From Mucilaginibacter gracilis (GTDB lineage Bacteria; Bacteroidota; Bacteroidia; Sphingobacteriales; Sphingobacteriaceae): DNA of 64,000 bases. The stretch is from positions 3,844,001-3,908,000 of the forward strand of contig NZ_RBKU01000001.1 of assembly GCF_003633615.1 (NCBI RefSeq), in the 5' to 3' direction. The notes under the pieces were generated by a model. That model made no database searches. It was not told where the DNA came from and was given only the letters and a program-made list of their open reading frames with translations. Positions 16,889 through 25,841 of the stretch are shown here, piece by piece; the first letter of the stretch is position 1, and each line of letters begins with the position of its first letter. A program made the translations under genes and the position numbers.

Positions 16889-18244
16889 TTATTCGTTGAC
16901 AACCTTCATATTCAATCTATCCCATTCTTTTTTCATCATTTCGCCTTTTTCCTTGGGCTTTACTTTTACATACGTGTTAAATGCGGTTTGACTTTTATGC
17001 CCGGTTACGGCCATAATTACGTTGGTTGACATCCCGATATGATACATATTAGAAGCGAAAGAGCGCCTGGCCGAGTGTGTGGTAATTAATTTATAAAGCG
17101 GTTCCGTGATCTTAACTTTACGCCCGGCCATTGATTTTTCAAGGGTTACTATTTCAGTAAAACCCGCTTCCTTTGCAGCTTCCTTAATATATTCATTTAG
17201 CTTAACGTTTGATAATGTTGGCGGCAACGAATTGGGTGTAATACCTTGGTAGCGCGTCATTATGTCCAACACAACCGGAAATATGGGTATAACTACATCG
17301 GTTTTGGTTTTTTGAGTTTTGATTTCAAAAAAGCCATCTGCAATGTCTTTCGGGCTAATATTTGTAAAGTCGGAGAAACGAAGGCCTGTCCAACAACCGA
17401 CTAAAAACAAGTCTCGTACACGCTCAAGCTTTTTATTTTTTGAGAAATCATGCGCTGCAAACTTTTCTAACTGGTCTTTATTTAGAAAAATGTTATCTAC
17501 TTCCGTTTTGACCTTGACAAAATTTTTGCTTTTATATTTGGTGTTAGCGTGCAGCCCCTGCTCCAGTGATTCACTCATTACGGTCTTAATGAATTTTATT
17601 ACCGTGCCGAAGTAATTATCGGACAACGTTTCCGATCTGTACAGATAACACCAGTCTTTAAAATCCTCATAAAAATTAAGATCAATGTCTTCAAATCGTA
17701 TAGGCTCAATGGCCTTGCCCCGGGTAATCTTTGATACTTTGTAATCATGGTAGCCTTTGAGCACGCCAAAAGCACTGCCATAGGCTTTAATGGTGCCAGG
17801 GCTATACCTATTGCCACTACCTAAAACGCGCTTGCCTTCTTTTGTATCGCGGATTAGTTTTTCTATAAATTCAAATAGCGTGTAGTTTTTTGCCGGCTTC
17901 TCTATGTAAGGATTATCGCCATTGTTTTTCATGATAAGCGACACCAAATCTTTTAATTTGTCCGGATCTGGATATTCCTTGTTTTTATCCGACAAGTAAT
18001 CGAATGCCGTTTTTACACAGTTTTTTACACTTTCCAAACCGCTATCAATACTTTTATAATCGATAGCTGATACCTGCCTTGGTTTTTGAGGCTCTACAAG
18101 CCAGTACTGGGGTTCAATTACAACCCCGCTTTTGAATACACACCTGGTATTATTATACCTTACGAAGCAGCGTAGCGGCGTTGGCTTCTTTTTATCCTTT
18201 ACTTGTTGTAAAACGAATTTTACGGCGTATTTAAATATTGGCAT
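16889..18244 (-). CDS. Tyrosine integrase of the tRNA-Lys element
   Basis: A 451-residue site-specific recombinase of the phage-integrase/XerC superfamily, cutting and rejoining attP and the tRNA-Lys site. The N-terminal half has the Bacteroidota arm-binding and SAM-like core-binding domains (about 1-230). The catalytic domain shows R289 in GCWTGLRFSDF, H390 and R393 in HSARRSFA, H416 in TGHKSQTAFNTY, and the nucleophile Y425. All key residues are present. The start lies 168 bp from the right attachment core, with a phased direct repeat between them. Confidence 0.95.
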   Translation of the reverse strand: MPIFKYAVKFVLQQVKDKKKPTPLRCFVRYNNTRCVFKSGVVIEPQYWLVEPQKPRQVSAIDYKSIDSGLESVKNCVKTAFDYLSDKNKEYPDPDKLKDLVSLIMKNNGDNPYIEKPAKNYTLFEFIEKLIRDTKEGKRVLGSGNRYSPGTIKAYGSAFGVLKGYHDYKVSKITRGKAIEPIRFEDIDLNFYEDFKDWCYLYRSETLSDNYFGTVIKFIKTVMSESLEQGLHANTKYKSKNFVKVKTEVDNIFLNKDQLEKFAAHDFSKNKKLERVRDLFLVGCWTGLRFSDFTNISPKDIADGFFEIKTQKTKTDVVIPIFPVVLDIMTRYQGITPNSLPPTLSNVKLNEYIKEAAKEAGFTEIVTLEKSMAGRKVKITEPLYKLITTHSARRSFASNMYHIGMSTNVIMAVTGHKSQTAFNTYVKVKPKEKGEMMKKEWDRLNMKVVNE

Positions 18245-18302
18245 CGTGATAAATTTTCATCTACCCAAAGATAATATTATGTGCTCAAATTGTGCGGATT
18301 TA

Positions 18303-18338
18303 TTTAGTTTTATTTTGTTTGACTTAGCTTTATTTTGT
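18303..18338. repeat. Phased direct repeat upstream of the integrase gene
   Basis: TTAGTTTTATTTTGT at 18303-18317 and TTAGCTTTATTTTGT at 18324-18338 match at 14 of 15 positions and are spaced 21 bp apart, two helical turns. They lie between the integrase start and the attachment core. They are candidate arm sites for integrase or excisionase, or operators for the int promoter. Confidence 0.5.
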
Positions 18339-18357
18339 ATAAATGAGCTTTATGTGT

Positions 18358-19947
18358 CTATAAATCAATGTTTTTTATTTTACCCTTTTTGGCCTTCGTT
18401 TGTGTTAATAGTCCCTGAGGGGTCACCTTTAGAGGTTGACGAGATTTTTTCTCGCTCAACCTCTCTTTTTTTACATCCAATCCACTGTTAATCTGATACA
18501 TACGCGCGACAACTTCGTTAATTCTCGGAGTTCGAACTTCCGCCCCGTCAAAAACGATCTTTTCGGGATACATCGAACTCAATAAGTCCCTTTTACCCTC
18601 TGAACCCATGAATTTATAGTACTCTACCAGACGATTAAATAATCGTAAAATATTGTCTATCATCTTGTTATGGTCTACCGTCTCCCGGTTCCGGAGGAGT
18701 TCGAAAATTCTATCTTCAAGGTGTAACACTTTTTTCTCATTCGACAATTTTACTTCTTTAAAATCAACTTCGTCAAAGGCACCACTTAGGTAGGATTCCC
18801 GTGCTTTTTTGATCTTTTCATTGGCTTCTGCAACTTGTGCCGATAAGGTTTGTATCTCCGATTTATGATTACCGGCGCTTGGTTTGGCAAATTCCCGTTC
18901 TACCTTTTTTCTGAATACTTCCGCAGCCGAAGTATTGACAATATAACGGCTAAGTTGCTGGACAAATAGTTCATTAGTGTGATCTGCCCGGTGCCGGAAA
19001 GTGCATTTTTTATAGCAATGGTAATAGTGATAACGACGCCCAGTTTTACTTTTGGATGCGCTGGCCGTTAAATGCCTACCGCAAAGCGGACAAATTAGGA
19101 AACCACGCAAAGGTATTTCATCGCTTGCCACAAAGGTGGTACGGCTGGCGCTCTTACCATTAATCAGTTCCTGTATCTTATTAAATGTGGTAACAGACAC
19201 AATAGCCTCATGTTTGCCCTCCACGATTTGCTCCGGTTCATCCTTATAAGCTTTGACCAATATCCTGCCGCAATACACTGGGTTATGGATCATTTTCCAG
19301 AAACTGTTTTGTGCGCAATTTAAGCCGTCATCTACAGCCTTACGCCATATATCTGATACCGTATAGCGTCCGCGGGCGATTTCCTCAAAAGCCGCTTTAA
19401 TAATTGGTGCCAGGGTTTGGTCAACTGCAATATATTTGCGGCCATCCTCAGTGATTTTATTTAAGTAACCTTTCGGCGCACATCCCATCAAACGCCCTTC
19501 TTTCACAGCACGGCGCATACCGTTAAAAGTGTTTAAGGCACGGCGGTCGTTTTCTACTTCCGGTGAAGCGAGGTAAACCGCCAGCATGATCTTGTTTTCA
19601 GGGATGGACAGGTCTAAAGGCTGTTCAATGGCCTGCGGTTCTACATTGAGGTGTTTTAAGATGTTGATCATTTGGTAAGCATCCCCGGCGTTACGGCTGA
19701 ATCTGTCCCATTTGGTAAATAAGACGAACTGTGTTTTATTAGGTTGCTTTTTTAAGGTGATCAACAAGTTTTGCCAGGCAGGTCGTTTAAAGCTTTTAGC
19801 AGAAAAGTCTTCAAAAATCACATGCCTGACCTGTATGCCGCTATAATGACAATAACGCTTCAATCTTTCTTCCTGGTCTCTTTGAGAATATCCTTTATCG
19901 GCTTGTTCGTCGGTACTAACCCTTATATATAAATCGGCTGTTTTCAT
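18358..19947 (-). CDS. Large serine recombinase (ICE integrase/excision enzyme)
   Basis: A 529-residue recombinase. The N-terminal resolvase domain (1-145) has the nucleophile serine in YIRVSTDEQ (S11). It is followed by a recombinase domain with YLASPEVENDRRA and GCAPKGYLNKI. A zinc ribbon (CPLCGRHLTAS, YHCYKKC) comes next, then a long coiled coil (about 360-420). Such enzymes insert and excise elements without helper arms. The last residues (after KSRQPLK) are read through a terminator-like hairpin and the tRNA-derived attachment core. The stop codon belongs to the neighbouring 12-kb element, so the natural C-terminus before that insertion was different. Confidence 0.92.
   Translation of the reverse strand: MKTADLYIRVSTDEQADKGYSQRDQEERLKRYCHYSGIQVRHVIFEDFSAKSFKRPAWQNLLITLKKQPNKTQFVLFTKWDRFSRNAGDAYQMINILKHLNVEPQAIEQPLDLSIPENKIMLAVYLASPEVENDRRALNTFNGMRRAVKEGRLMGCAPKGYLNKITEDGRKYIAVDQTLAPIIKAAFEEIARGRYTVSDIWRKAVDDGLNCAQNSFWKMIHNPVYCGRILVKAYKDEPEQIVEGKHEAIVSVTTFNKIQELINGKSASRTTFVASDEIPLRGFLICPLCGRHLTASASKSKTGRRYHYYHCYKKCTFRHRADHTNELFVQQLSRYIVNTSAAEVFRKKVEREFAKPSAGNHKSEIQTLSAQVAEANEKIKKARESYLSGAFDEVDFKEVKLSNEKKVLHLEDRIFELLRNRETVDHNKMIDNILRLFNRLVEYYKFMGSEGKRDLLSSMYPEKIVFDGAEVRTPRINEVVARMYQINSGLDVKKERLSEKKSRQPLKVTPQGLLTQTKAKKGKIKNIDL
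18412..18426. other. Attachment core at the right end of the element
   Basis: TCCCTGAGGGGTCAC is an exact copy of the tRNA-Lys 3' end at 6143-6157. It lies inside the 3' coding end of the serine recombinase gene. Confidence 0.88.
18431..18473 (+). terminator. Terminator-like hairpin behind the right attachment core
   Basis: AGAGGTTGAcGAG pairs with CTCGcTCAACCTCT across a short loop, followed by CTTTTTTT. It starts 5 bp after the attachment core, just as a second hairpin does behind the tRNA itself. Before the 12-kb element inserted, this hairpin would have directly followed tRNA-Lys. Confidence 0.7.
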
Positions 19948-20116
19948 CTGTATCGAGTTCTTTTTTCACCAATTTAATCATTTTATCCATAAAGGTCAAG
20001 ACCTCTCGGGCTTCATCTACGGTGATTTTCTCCCCATTTTTTTCATAGATTTTAACCACATCAAAGGCTGTTAGTTCAGGTACTATAGTTTCCATAGCAG
20101 TTTTATTAAACAGCAA
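19916..20116 (-). CDS. Small conserved protein upstream of the serine recombinase
   Basis: A 66-residue protein (or 59 residues if METIVPELTAFDVVKI at 20095 is the start). It contains KIYEKNGEKITVDEAREVLTFMDKMIKL. From memory, small proteins of this type commonly precede ICE recombinases in Bacteroidota. It overlaps the recombinase start by 32 bp, implying co-translation. Its role is unknown; a recombination accessory or regulator is a reasonable guess from position. Confidence 0.65.
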   Translation of the reverse strand: MLFNKTAMETIVPELTAFDVVKIYEKNGEKITVDEAREVLTFMDKMIKLVKKELDTDENSRFIYKG

Positions 20117-20181
20117 AGCTTTGGATAAACATACAAATGGTAGGCAAAGACGGAAACGGCGGGGAAGTATTACTATTCGTA

Positions 20182-21550
20182 TCAGATTACAAGCTCTTTT
20201 ACGTTTTCGAGTTTACTTTTAAGTTCAGCAGCCTTAGTATCATCTATAAAAGAATCATCGACAAGACTTATCAATGTGTTTTTGTTCAGACCAATTGCTA
20301 TAGAGGTGACTAACACCATTCTCACATAGTTGATAATAATTACTCCATAACTATCAATGCTGGTAAATTCTTGTATAAATTTTGATTTGTCGCCGTCAGT
20401 TAAATAGCCACCATGTGCAAATTTGCTTCTAATACTGTATGCTTTACTAAGGTGACTTCTAACCAATAATGGCTCAAAGCCTAAAATACCCAGAATTTTG
20501 CTTGTTCGGGTTTGCATCTTAAAGGACAATTCTTGCGTATCATTAGATAGAAGTGCTTCAATTCCCATCATAGCATTGGCTATCCTTCTTTCAATAGGAA
20601 CATTTTCAGTTAGAGCCTCATTATATCTATCGAAAGCAGTTGATAGGTAATCTACCTTTTTTTCAATAGCATAAAAGTTTGTTGGAACAACCAATTTTGA
20701 AATGAAGTTTTTAAAAGACGATTCCTTTTCTTTTATAAATATACTTTTTTGCCAGGGGAATATTTGTTTAGCGGGTATGCCCATGTTGCCGCCGTTAGAA
20801 AGTGGTGTTATTATATCGAATTTAATTTGATCTGTATTGAATACTGCCAGGGAAATATAATTTTAGCAAGGCCATATATTCTTCAACCTTTTGTTGAAGC
20901 AAAGCGCCATTTCTATCTTTTGAAATATAAGTAATCTCAAGAATGGCTGTATTAAAAGGAAAAATATGTTGAATTGGTAAATCCTGAACTTCGAGCTGTT
21001 CAAAATCAGACTGCTTAGTTTGTCTCAAAACAGCATGTTCATCTATAATAAACTCTTGGGAATCTAAAATTAGACCTGATAACTGCACTGTTGCTGTGCC
21101 ATATACAGGATCACCACTTAATTCCGAAAGGACTTTATTTTTTATTGCTTGTAAGGCGCTTTCATCTGGGCTTCCGTTCCCTTCAAAATATACCGGAAGA
21201 ATTTTATAAATAAAACTCTGAATGGGAATAATGGCATATTGATCTGCATGTCGTTCACGTAAGTATTTTTCTGCGGCAAGAAATGTCGGAAGCTTATAAA
21301 TATCAGAACTTAAATCAAAACTAGCCTTTGTCCAATTCTTCTTTTTGTGAATTATACGTGATGCCTGATCGATCTCCACTCCGTCCTGGTTGTAAGAAAA
21401 GTTGTTAATTTTCCAACTATAGGATTCGTCTACGTCGGGCGTAACCTTATCAGAGGAAATTTTATTTCTAACCAATTCACCTACCTCAACCATGAGGTTT
21501 TCCAAATGTACTGACGTTTCTGTATCTGCGTGTAAATCCATTACTATCAA
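20182..21550 (-). pseudogene. Frameshifted ApeA-like HEPN protein gene
   Basis: Two minus-strand ORFs, 20822-21550 (242 codons) and 20182-20784 (200 codons), read as one protein of about 455 residues if one base of the GGG at 20850-20852 is dropped. The second frame is open across the gap, giving ...LYF-LAVFNTDQIKFDIITPLSNGG. The C-terminal part matches the Apea-like HEPN domain: IEALLSNDTQELSFKMQTR, then IRSKFAHGG, which holds the RX4H ribonuclease motif. HEPN proteins of this type are abortive anti-phage nucleases. It sits beside the ICE recombinase, a usual place for defence cargo. The break could be a real mutation or a sequencing error in a short homopolymer. Confidence 0.72.
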
Positions 21551-21649
21551 AGATAAATAATAACTCTTTCAATTTTTCTCTCCCCACCCTAACCACCTTT
21601 GCAATCCCCCTAAACAACCAACCCCACCTTTGGCTCAAACAAATGAGCC

Positions 21650-22015
21650 ATGAATACCACAACAAAACACCACAACGTACTCGCATTTAATACCGCCATC
21701 AATAACGGCCACAACCCACGCGATTACAGCTACCAGGCAACGGATATACCCACCGGCGAATACCACGCTACTTTAGACTTTATGATCTGGGCTAACAAGG
21801 TGCCAGGTGTTGACCTGTATTGCACCCTTACCCAAACAGGCCAGCGTATCTGCATGACAGTATTCCGGGATCAGGAAGAAGAATACCGGCTGCAAAATGT
21901 CTATGTGCCTAATCTCCCTATTGGCAGCACTGTGGCTTTACAGGTCGAACTGAACGGCCGCGACAAACCCACACTACACAGGATCACCATTTTAAAAGAG
22001 CCGGAAAGAACTTAA
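21650..22015 (+). CDS. Hypothetical ICE protein (121 aa)
   Basis: A 121-residue protein with predicted beta-rich composition (ATDIPTGEYHATLDFMIWANK, VPNLPIGSTVALQVEL) and no signal or membrane segment. It is divergent from the HEPN gene and precedes the candidate oriT and mobilisation genes. No family recognised; placement suggests it belongs to the ICE core or its leading region. Confidence 0.6.
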   Translation: MNTTTKHHNVLAFNTAINNGHNPRDYSYQATDIPTGEYHATLDFMIWANKVPGVDLYCTLTQTGQRICMTVFRDQEEEYRLQNVYVPNLPIGSTVALQVELNGRDKPTLHRITILKEPERT

Positions 22016-22083
22016 AGGTGCGTCCATTTTTCGCAAGAAAAACGGAGCAAGCGGGAGTTGGACTTACAGCCCTACTCTTGCCC

Positions 22084-22180
22084 TGTTCGCCCGGCGAACA
22101 AGGTTTGCAGTACACTCCGGGTGTACTGTTTAGCTGCGGCATCACTAAGAACGATACAAAAAGTACACGCTACGGTACAC
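22084..22180 (+). other. Candidate origin of transfer (oriT)
   Basis: Just upstream of the mobilisation operon lie a 17-bp near-palindrome (TGTTCGCC-C-GGCGAACA, 22084-22100), a hairpin CAGTACAC-tccgg-GTGTACTG (22108-22128), and two further GTACAC copies at 22163 and 22175. Clustered inverted and direct repeats before a relaxase operon are the usual form of oriT. No nic site consensus could be assigned. Confidence 0.5.
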
Positions 22181-22188
22181 CATCGCTT

Positions 22189-22698
22189 ATGGAAGATCAA
22201 AATATCAAGAATATCCGCTTCCCGGTAGAAACCGATAAGCACCTGATCAGGCTGGCCGAAAAACTTGGCCGGACAAAGCTCACGGTCTTTAAGCAAATGG
22301 TCGAATACTTCTATCGTACCAAGAAAGACCCGCTGGATATTAATGATGAACTGCTAAAGAACACTATCGTTAAAGGGCATCAAAACCTGACCGGTTTTAT
22401 CAGGGTGCAGGAACAAACCCTGCTCATGCCGATGAAGCAGGATATGGATCGCATGATCGGCTCCCAGAAGAAAATACTGGAATGTTTTAACAAGCAAATA
22501 CTGGAGCATAACCGGCAGAGTGAACAGCAGCTCACGGCAATGCAAAATCAATTAGTACAAGGACAGCAAAACAAAGAGCAGCTCAAAGCACGCTTTCTGT
22601 ATTTACTGGACAGTTACGCCAAAACCAGCAGTCAGGGCGGCGGCATCAACAAAGACGATTTATTAATAAGAATAAAGGAACAGGTTAAAAACTTATAG
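22189..22698 (+). CDS. BfmA/BtgA family mobilisation protein
   Basis: I place the start at ATG 22189 (MEDQNIKNIRFPVETDKHL) rather than 22018, because the upstream 57 codons look like the repeat-rich oriT region and the family begins this way. The 169-residue protein has an N-terminal ribbon-helix-helix-like part (RLAEKLGRTKLTVFKQMVEYFY) and a long glutamine-rich helical tail. These proteins bind oriT and help the relaxase form the relaxosome. The next gene starts 2 bp downstream. Confidence 0.85.
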   Translation: MEDQNIKNIRFPVETDKHLIRLAEKLGRTKLTVFKQMVEYFYRTKKDPLDINDELLKNTIVKGHQNLTGFIRVQEQTLLMPMKQDMDRMIGSQKKILECFNKQILEHNRQSEQQLTAMQNQLVQGQQNKEQLKARFLYLLDSYAKTSSQGGGINKDDLLIRIKEQVKNL

Positions 22699-22700
22699 CC

Positions 22701-23651
22701 ATGTATATCAATATTACAGCTAGCGAGACTGGTAACAATAAAGGCAGCAGCGGAGAATTGGTGCATTACCTCGAAAAAGAGAACCGGCAGGCTGCCAAAC
22801 AGCAGCCCGAAAAAGAATCCGAACGCTGGTTTAGCAATGGTCGCACGGATATACAGCCGCACGAGGTACGGGCGGCAATAGACAAAAATGTAGCCAAGCT
22901 GCTGCGGGTGGACGCAAAATTTTTCCTGGTCAATATCAGTCCCAGTCAAAAGGAGCTGCGCCACCTGATGGAAAATTACGGGGATGCAGGCCGGGAGGAA
23001 CAACTCAAAAGGTATGCTGAAAAGATTATGGACGAATACGCCCGCAACTTTAAAAGGCCGGGTATCAGCGGCAGTAAAGACCTGGTATGGTTCGGTAAAC
23101 TGGAACACTACCGCTACTACTCTTATAAAGATAAAGAGGTCAGGCAAGGCAAAAAACAGAACGGTGCACGCAAAGAGGGTGACCAGCTGCATATACAGGT
23201 CATTGTTTCCCGCAAGGATGCCACCAATAAGATCAAACTCAGCCCGCAGAATAAGTCAAGGGGCAGCAACGAAGAACATTCTAAAAAGGTCGGCCAGTTC
23301 GACCGGGTAGCATTTAAGGCATCCGGCGAGCACATTTTCGACCAGACATTCGCTTTTGAACGTGGCCTGTCCGAAAGCTTCCGTTATGCCAACGGTATCA
23401 AAAATGGAACAGCCGAAGAAAGGCAGAACCTGAACAATGAGCAGGCAGCAAAACCATCGGAAAGCAAGCAGGCCAATATGAACCCCACTGCCCCAACTAC
23501 GCAAGCTACCGTACAAAACCATACGATCAGCACCAAAGATGTGCTGGAAGCCTTGCTCATGCCGACAAGGGATGAAGCGACGGCCAGTTTATTGGGCATT
23601 AAACGCCGCAAACGTAAAGGTCATAGTAACGACCAGGAAATGAGTTTATAA
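22701..23651 (+). CDS. Relaxase-like mobilisation protein (DUF5712/MobB type)
   Basis: A 316-residue protein directly after the BfmA-like gene and before the coupling ATPase, the normal relaxase position in Bacteroidota ICEs. It opens with MYINITASETGNNKGSSGELVHYLEKEN, then has LVWFGKLEHYRYYSYKDKEV and DQLHIQVIVSRKD. The histidines and tyrosines in these last two segments would form the metal site and strand-cutting residue of a relaxase, but I cannot assign them with certainty. The final 100 residues are low-complexity and polar. It would nick oriT and lead the strand to the recipient. Confidence 0.75.
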   Translation: MYINITASETGNNKGSSGELVHYLEKENRQAAKQQPEKESERWFSNGRTDIQPHEVRAAIDKNVAKLLRVDAKFFLVNISPSQKELRHLMENYGDAGREEQLKRYAEKIMDEYARNFKRPGISGSKDLVWFGKLEHYRYYSYKDKEVRQGKKQNGARKEGDQLHIQVIVSRKDATNKIKLSPQNKSRGSNEEHSKKVGQFDRVAFKASGEHIFDQTFAFERGLSESFRYANGIKNGTAEERQNLNNEQAAKPSESKQANMNPTAPTTQATVQNHTISTKDVLEALLMPTRDEATASLLGIKRRKRKGHSNDQEMSL

Positions 23652-23669
23652 TCCAACCAAAACATTTTT

Positions 23670-25739
23670 ATGCAAACCGGGGAAGACACCAACGGACTAC
23701 GCAAGATCATCGACCTGACCAGGGGTATCAGCATTGCGATATTGTGCCTGCACTTTTATATTACCTGTTACCAGGTGTTTGCGGGCTGGCACTGGACAGC
23801 AAATATTACCGACCATCTGATTTCCAATATTGCACGTACAGGCTTATTTGGCGGATTGTGGAAAGCTAAATGGGCAGCGCTGTTATTGCTGGCCGTTTCG
23901 CTTATCGGCTCTAAGGGAAAAAAGGATGAGCATATCAGGCGGGATACCATTGCCATGTATATCGGGGCCGGTCTGCTATTCTACCTTGGCGGCATCTTGT
24001 GTTTATACCTGCGGGCGAGCTATACTTTTATTGCGGTTACTTATATGGCGGTTACCAGCATGGGTTACCTGCTCATTCTGACGGGTGGCGGTCGTTTGTC
24101 GCGTCTGCTCAAAGCCAACCTGAATAAAGATATTTTCAACCGGGAGAACGAAACTTTCCCGCAGGAAGAAAGGTTGCTGGAAAATGAATACTCGGTCAAC
24201 CTGCCTGCGGAATATCATTATAAAGATAAAAGTCGGAAAAGTTGGATCAACATCATCAATCCGTTCCGTGGTTTATTGGTAGCCGGTACCCCCGGTGCGG
24301 GTAAGTCTTACTTTGTGATCCGCCATATCATTGAACAGCATATCAAAAAGGGCTTTTCGATGTTCCTGTATGATTTTAAATACCCTGACTTGTCCCTGAT
24401 CGTTTATAATGCCCTGTTGAAATACCGGCATAACTACAAGGTCAAGCCCAGTTTTTGGGTGATCGACTTTGACCATATACAGCACCAATGCAATCCGCTT
24501 CACCCGGAAAGTATGGAGGATATAACCGATGCTTCGGAATCATCGAGAACCATCATGCTGGGCCTCAACCGAGAATGGATACGCAAGCAGGGTGATTTTT
24601 TTGTGGAAAGCCCGATCAACTTTTTGACGGCGATTATCTGGTATTTACGCAAGTATCAAAATGGCAGGTACTGTACGCTGCCGCATGTGATCGAACTGAT
24701 GCGGACGGAATACGACCAGCTATTCCCGATCCTGATGGAAGAACCGGAAATATCTATACTGGTTGATCCCTTCGTTTCGGCTTACCGTAACAAGGCCATG
24801 AACCAGTTAGAAGGTCAGATAGCAAGTGCGAAGATCAGTTTGGCGCGTTTGTCATCACCTAAATTATACTATGTATTAAGCGGTAATGATTTTACACTGG
24901 ACATCAATAACCCAGCGGCACCGAAGATCGTGTGTATCGGTAACAATCCGCAGAAGCAGCAGGTCTATGGTGCCGTGCTGTCCTTATTTGTTTCCCGGAT
25001 GATCAAACTGGCCAACCGCAAGGGGCAGTTGAAAAGCAGTTTGTTGTTCGACGAGTTCCCGACGATCTTTATCAATAATATGGATAGCCTGATCGCTACG
25101 GCGCGTAGCAATAAAGTATCGACAACTTTAGCCGTACAAGATTTTAGCCAGCTAAGAAAGGATTACGGTAAAGAGCAGGCGGATGTGATCCCCAATATAG
25201 TGGGGAATATCATTTGCGGCCAGGTGACCGGGGACACAGCCAAGCAGCTTTCGGAGCGTTTTGGCAAGATCATGCAGGACAGGACGAGTTTATCTATCAA
25301 CAGTTCGGATACTTCGGTTAGCCGCTCCAAGCAGTTGGAGCATGCCATACCGGCTTCACGTATTTCGGCTTTGTCTTCGGGTGAGTTTGTGGGGATGGTT
25401 GCCGACGACCCGGATAATAAGATCGATCTGAAACTTTTTCATAGTGAGATACAGAATGACCATGAAGCCATCAGAAAGGAAACGGACGCTTATAAGCCGA
25501 TTCCAGCTGCTCGTGTTGTGACTGAGGATGATATTATGGAGAATTATGAACGCATCAAAGAGGAGATCAGGGATTTGGTAGAGACGGAGTTAGCGCCTTT
25601 GCTCGAACGTAAAAAGGCAGAGCTAGAAAAGGAAAAGCAGAAAACGCAAGAGCAGCAACAAACAATTGAAACGCAAAAGCCAGCAGAGGATATTAAAAAG
25701 AACGACCAGCCAGGTACACCACCGGAGCTAAGTATGTGA
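23670..25739 (+). CDS. Type IV coupling ATPase (MobC/VirD4-like)
   Basis: A 689-residue protein that links the relaxosome to the mating channel and pumps DNA. The N-terminus has several membrane segments (about 15-145). The ATPase has Walker A GTPGAGKSY near residue 207 and Walker B SLLFDEFPTIF near residue 457. A TTLAVQDFSQL sensor region and a TraG/VirD4-type C-domain follow. A charged, glutamine-rich tail ends the protein. It closes the mobilisation operon; cargo begins about 100 bp downstream. Confidence 0.92.
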   Translation: MQTGEDTNGLRKIIDLTRGISIAILCLHFYITCYQVFAGWHWTANITDHLISNIARTGLFGGLWKAKWAALLLLAVSLIGSKGKKDEHIRRDTIAMYIGAGLLFYLGGILCLYLRASYTFIAVTYMAVTSMGYLLILTGGGRLSRLLKANLNKDIFNRENETFPQEERLLENEYSVNLPAEYHYKDKSRKSWINIINPFRGLLVAGTPGAGKSYFVIRHIIEQHIKKGFSMFLYDFKYPDLSLIVYNALLKYRHNYKVKPSFWVIDFDHIQHQCNPLHPESMEDITDASESSRTIMLGLNREWIRKQGDFFVESPINFLTAIIWYLRKYQNGRYCTLPHVIELMRTEYDQLFPILMEEPEISILVDPFVSAYRNKAMNQLEGQIASAKISLARLSSPKLYYVLSGNDFTLDINNPAAPKIVCIGNNPQKQQVYGAVLSLFVSRMIKLANRKGQLKSSLLFDEFPTIFINNMDSLIATARSNKVSTTLAVQDFSQLRKDYGKEQADVIPNIVGNIICGQVTGDTAKQLSERFGKIMQDRTSLSINSSDTSVSRSKQLEHAIPASRISALSSGEFVGMVADDPDNKIDLKLFHSEIQNDHEAIRKETDAYKPIPAARVVTEDDIMENYERIKEEIRDLVETELAPLLERKKAELEKEKQKTQEQQQTIETQKPAEDIKKNDQPGTPPELSM

Positions 25740-25841
25740 CGGTTTATAGGTAAATCTTACATCATTGGATTGTTGAAAATCACTAAAATTGGCATCATTG
25801 AATTGTTTTCCTTATTTTTATTGGAAGAAAAAAACACTTCA

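Larger units (their letters stand above)
6143..18426. mobile_element. tRNA-Lys-integrated phage-like element, about 12.3 kb
   Basis: The element is bounded by the exact 15-bp repeat TCCCTGAGGGGTCAC at 6143-6157 (tRNA 3' end) and 18412-18426. A tyrosine integrase lies just inside the right end. Nearly all genes read leftward: integrase, unknown 321-aa protein, excisionase-like, replication-type HTH proteins, HNH protein, small terminase-like protein, unknowns, tail chaperone pair, tape measure. No portal, capsid, large terminase, lysis or baseplate gene was found. It could be a satellite that borrows a helper phage or a decayed prophage. The clean overlapping gene order favours a compact, still-organised element. 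Confidence 0.88.
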
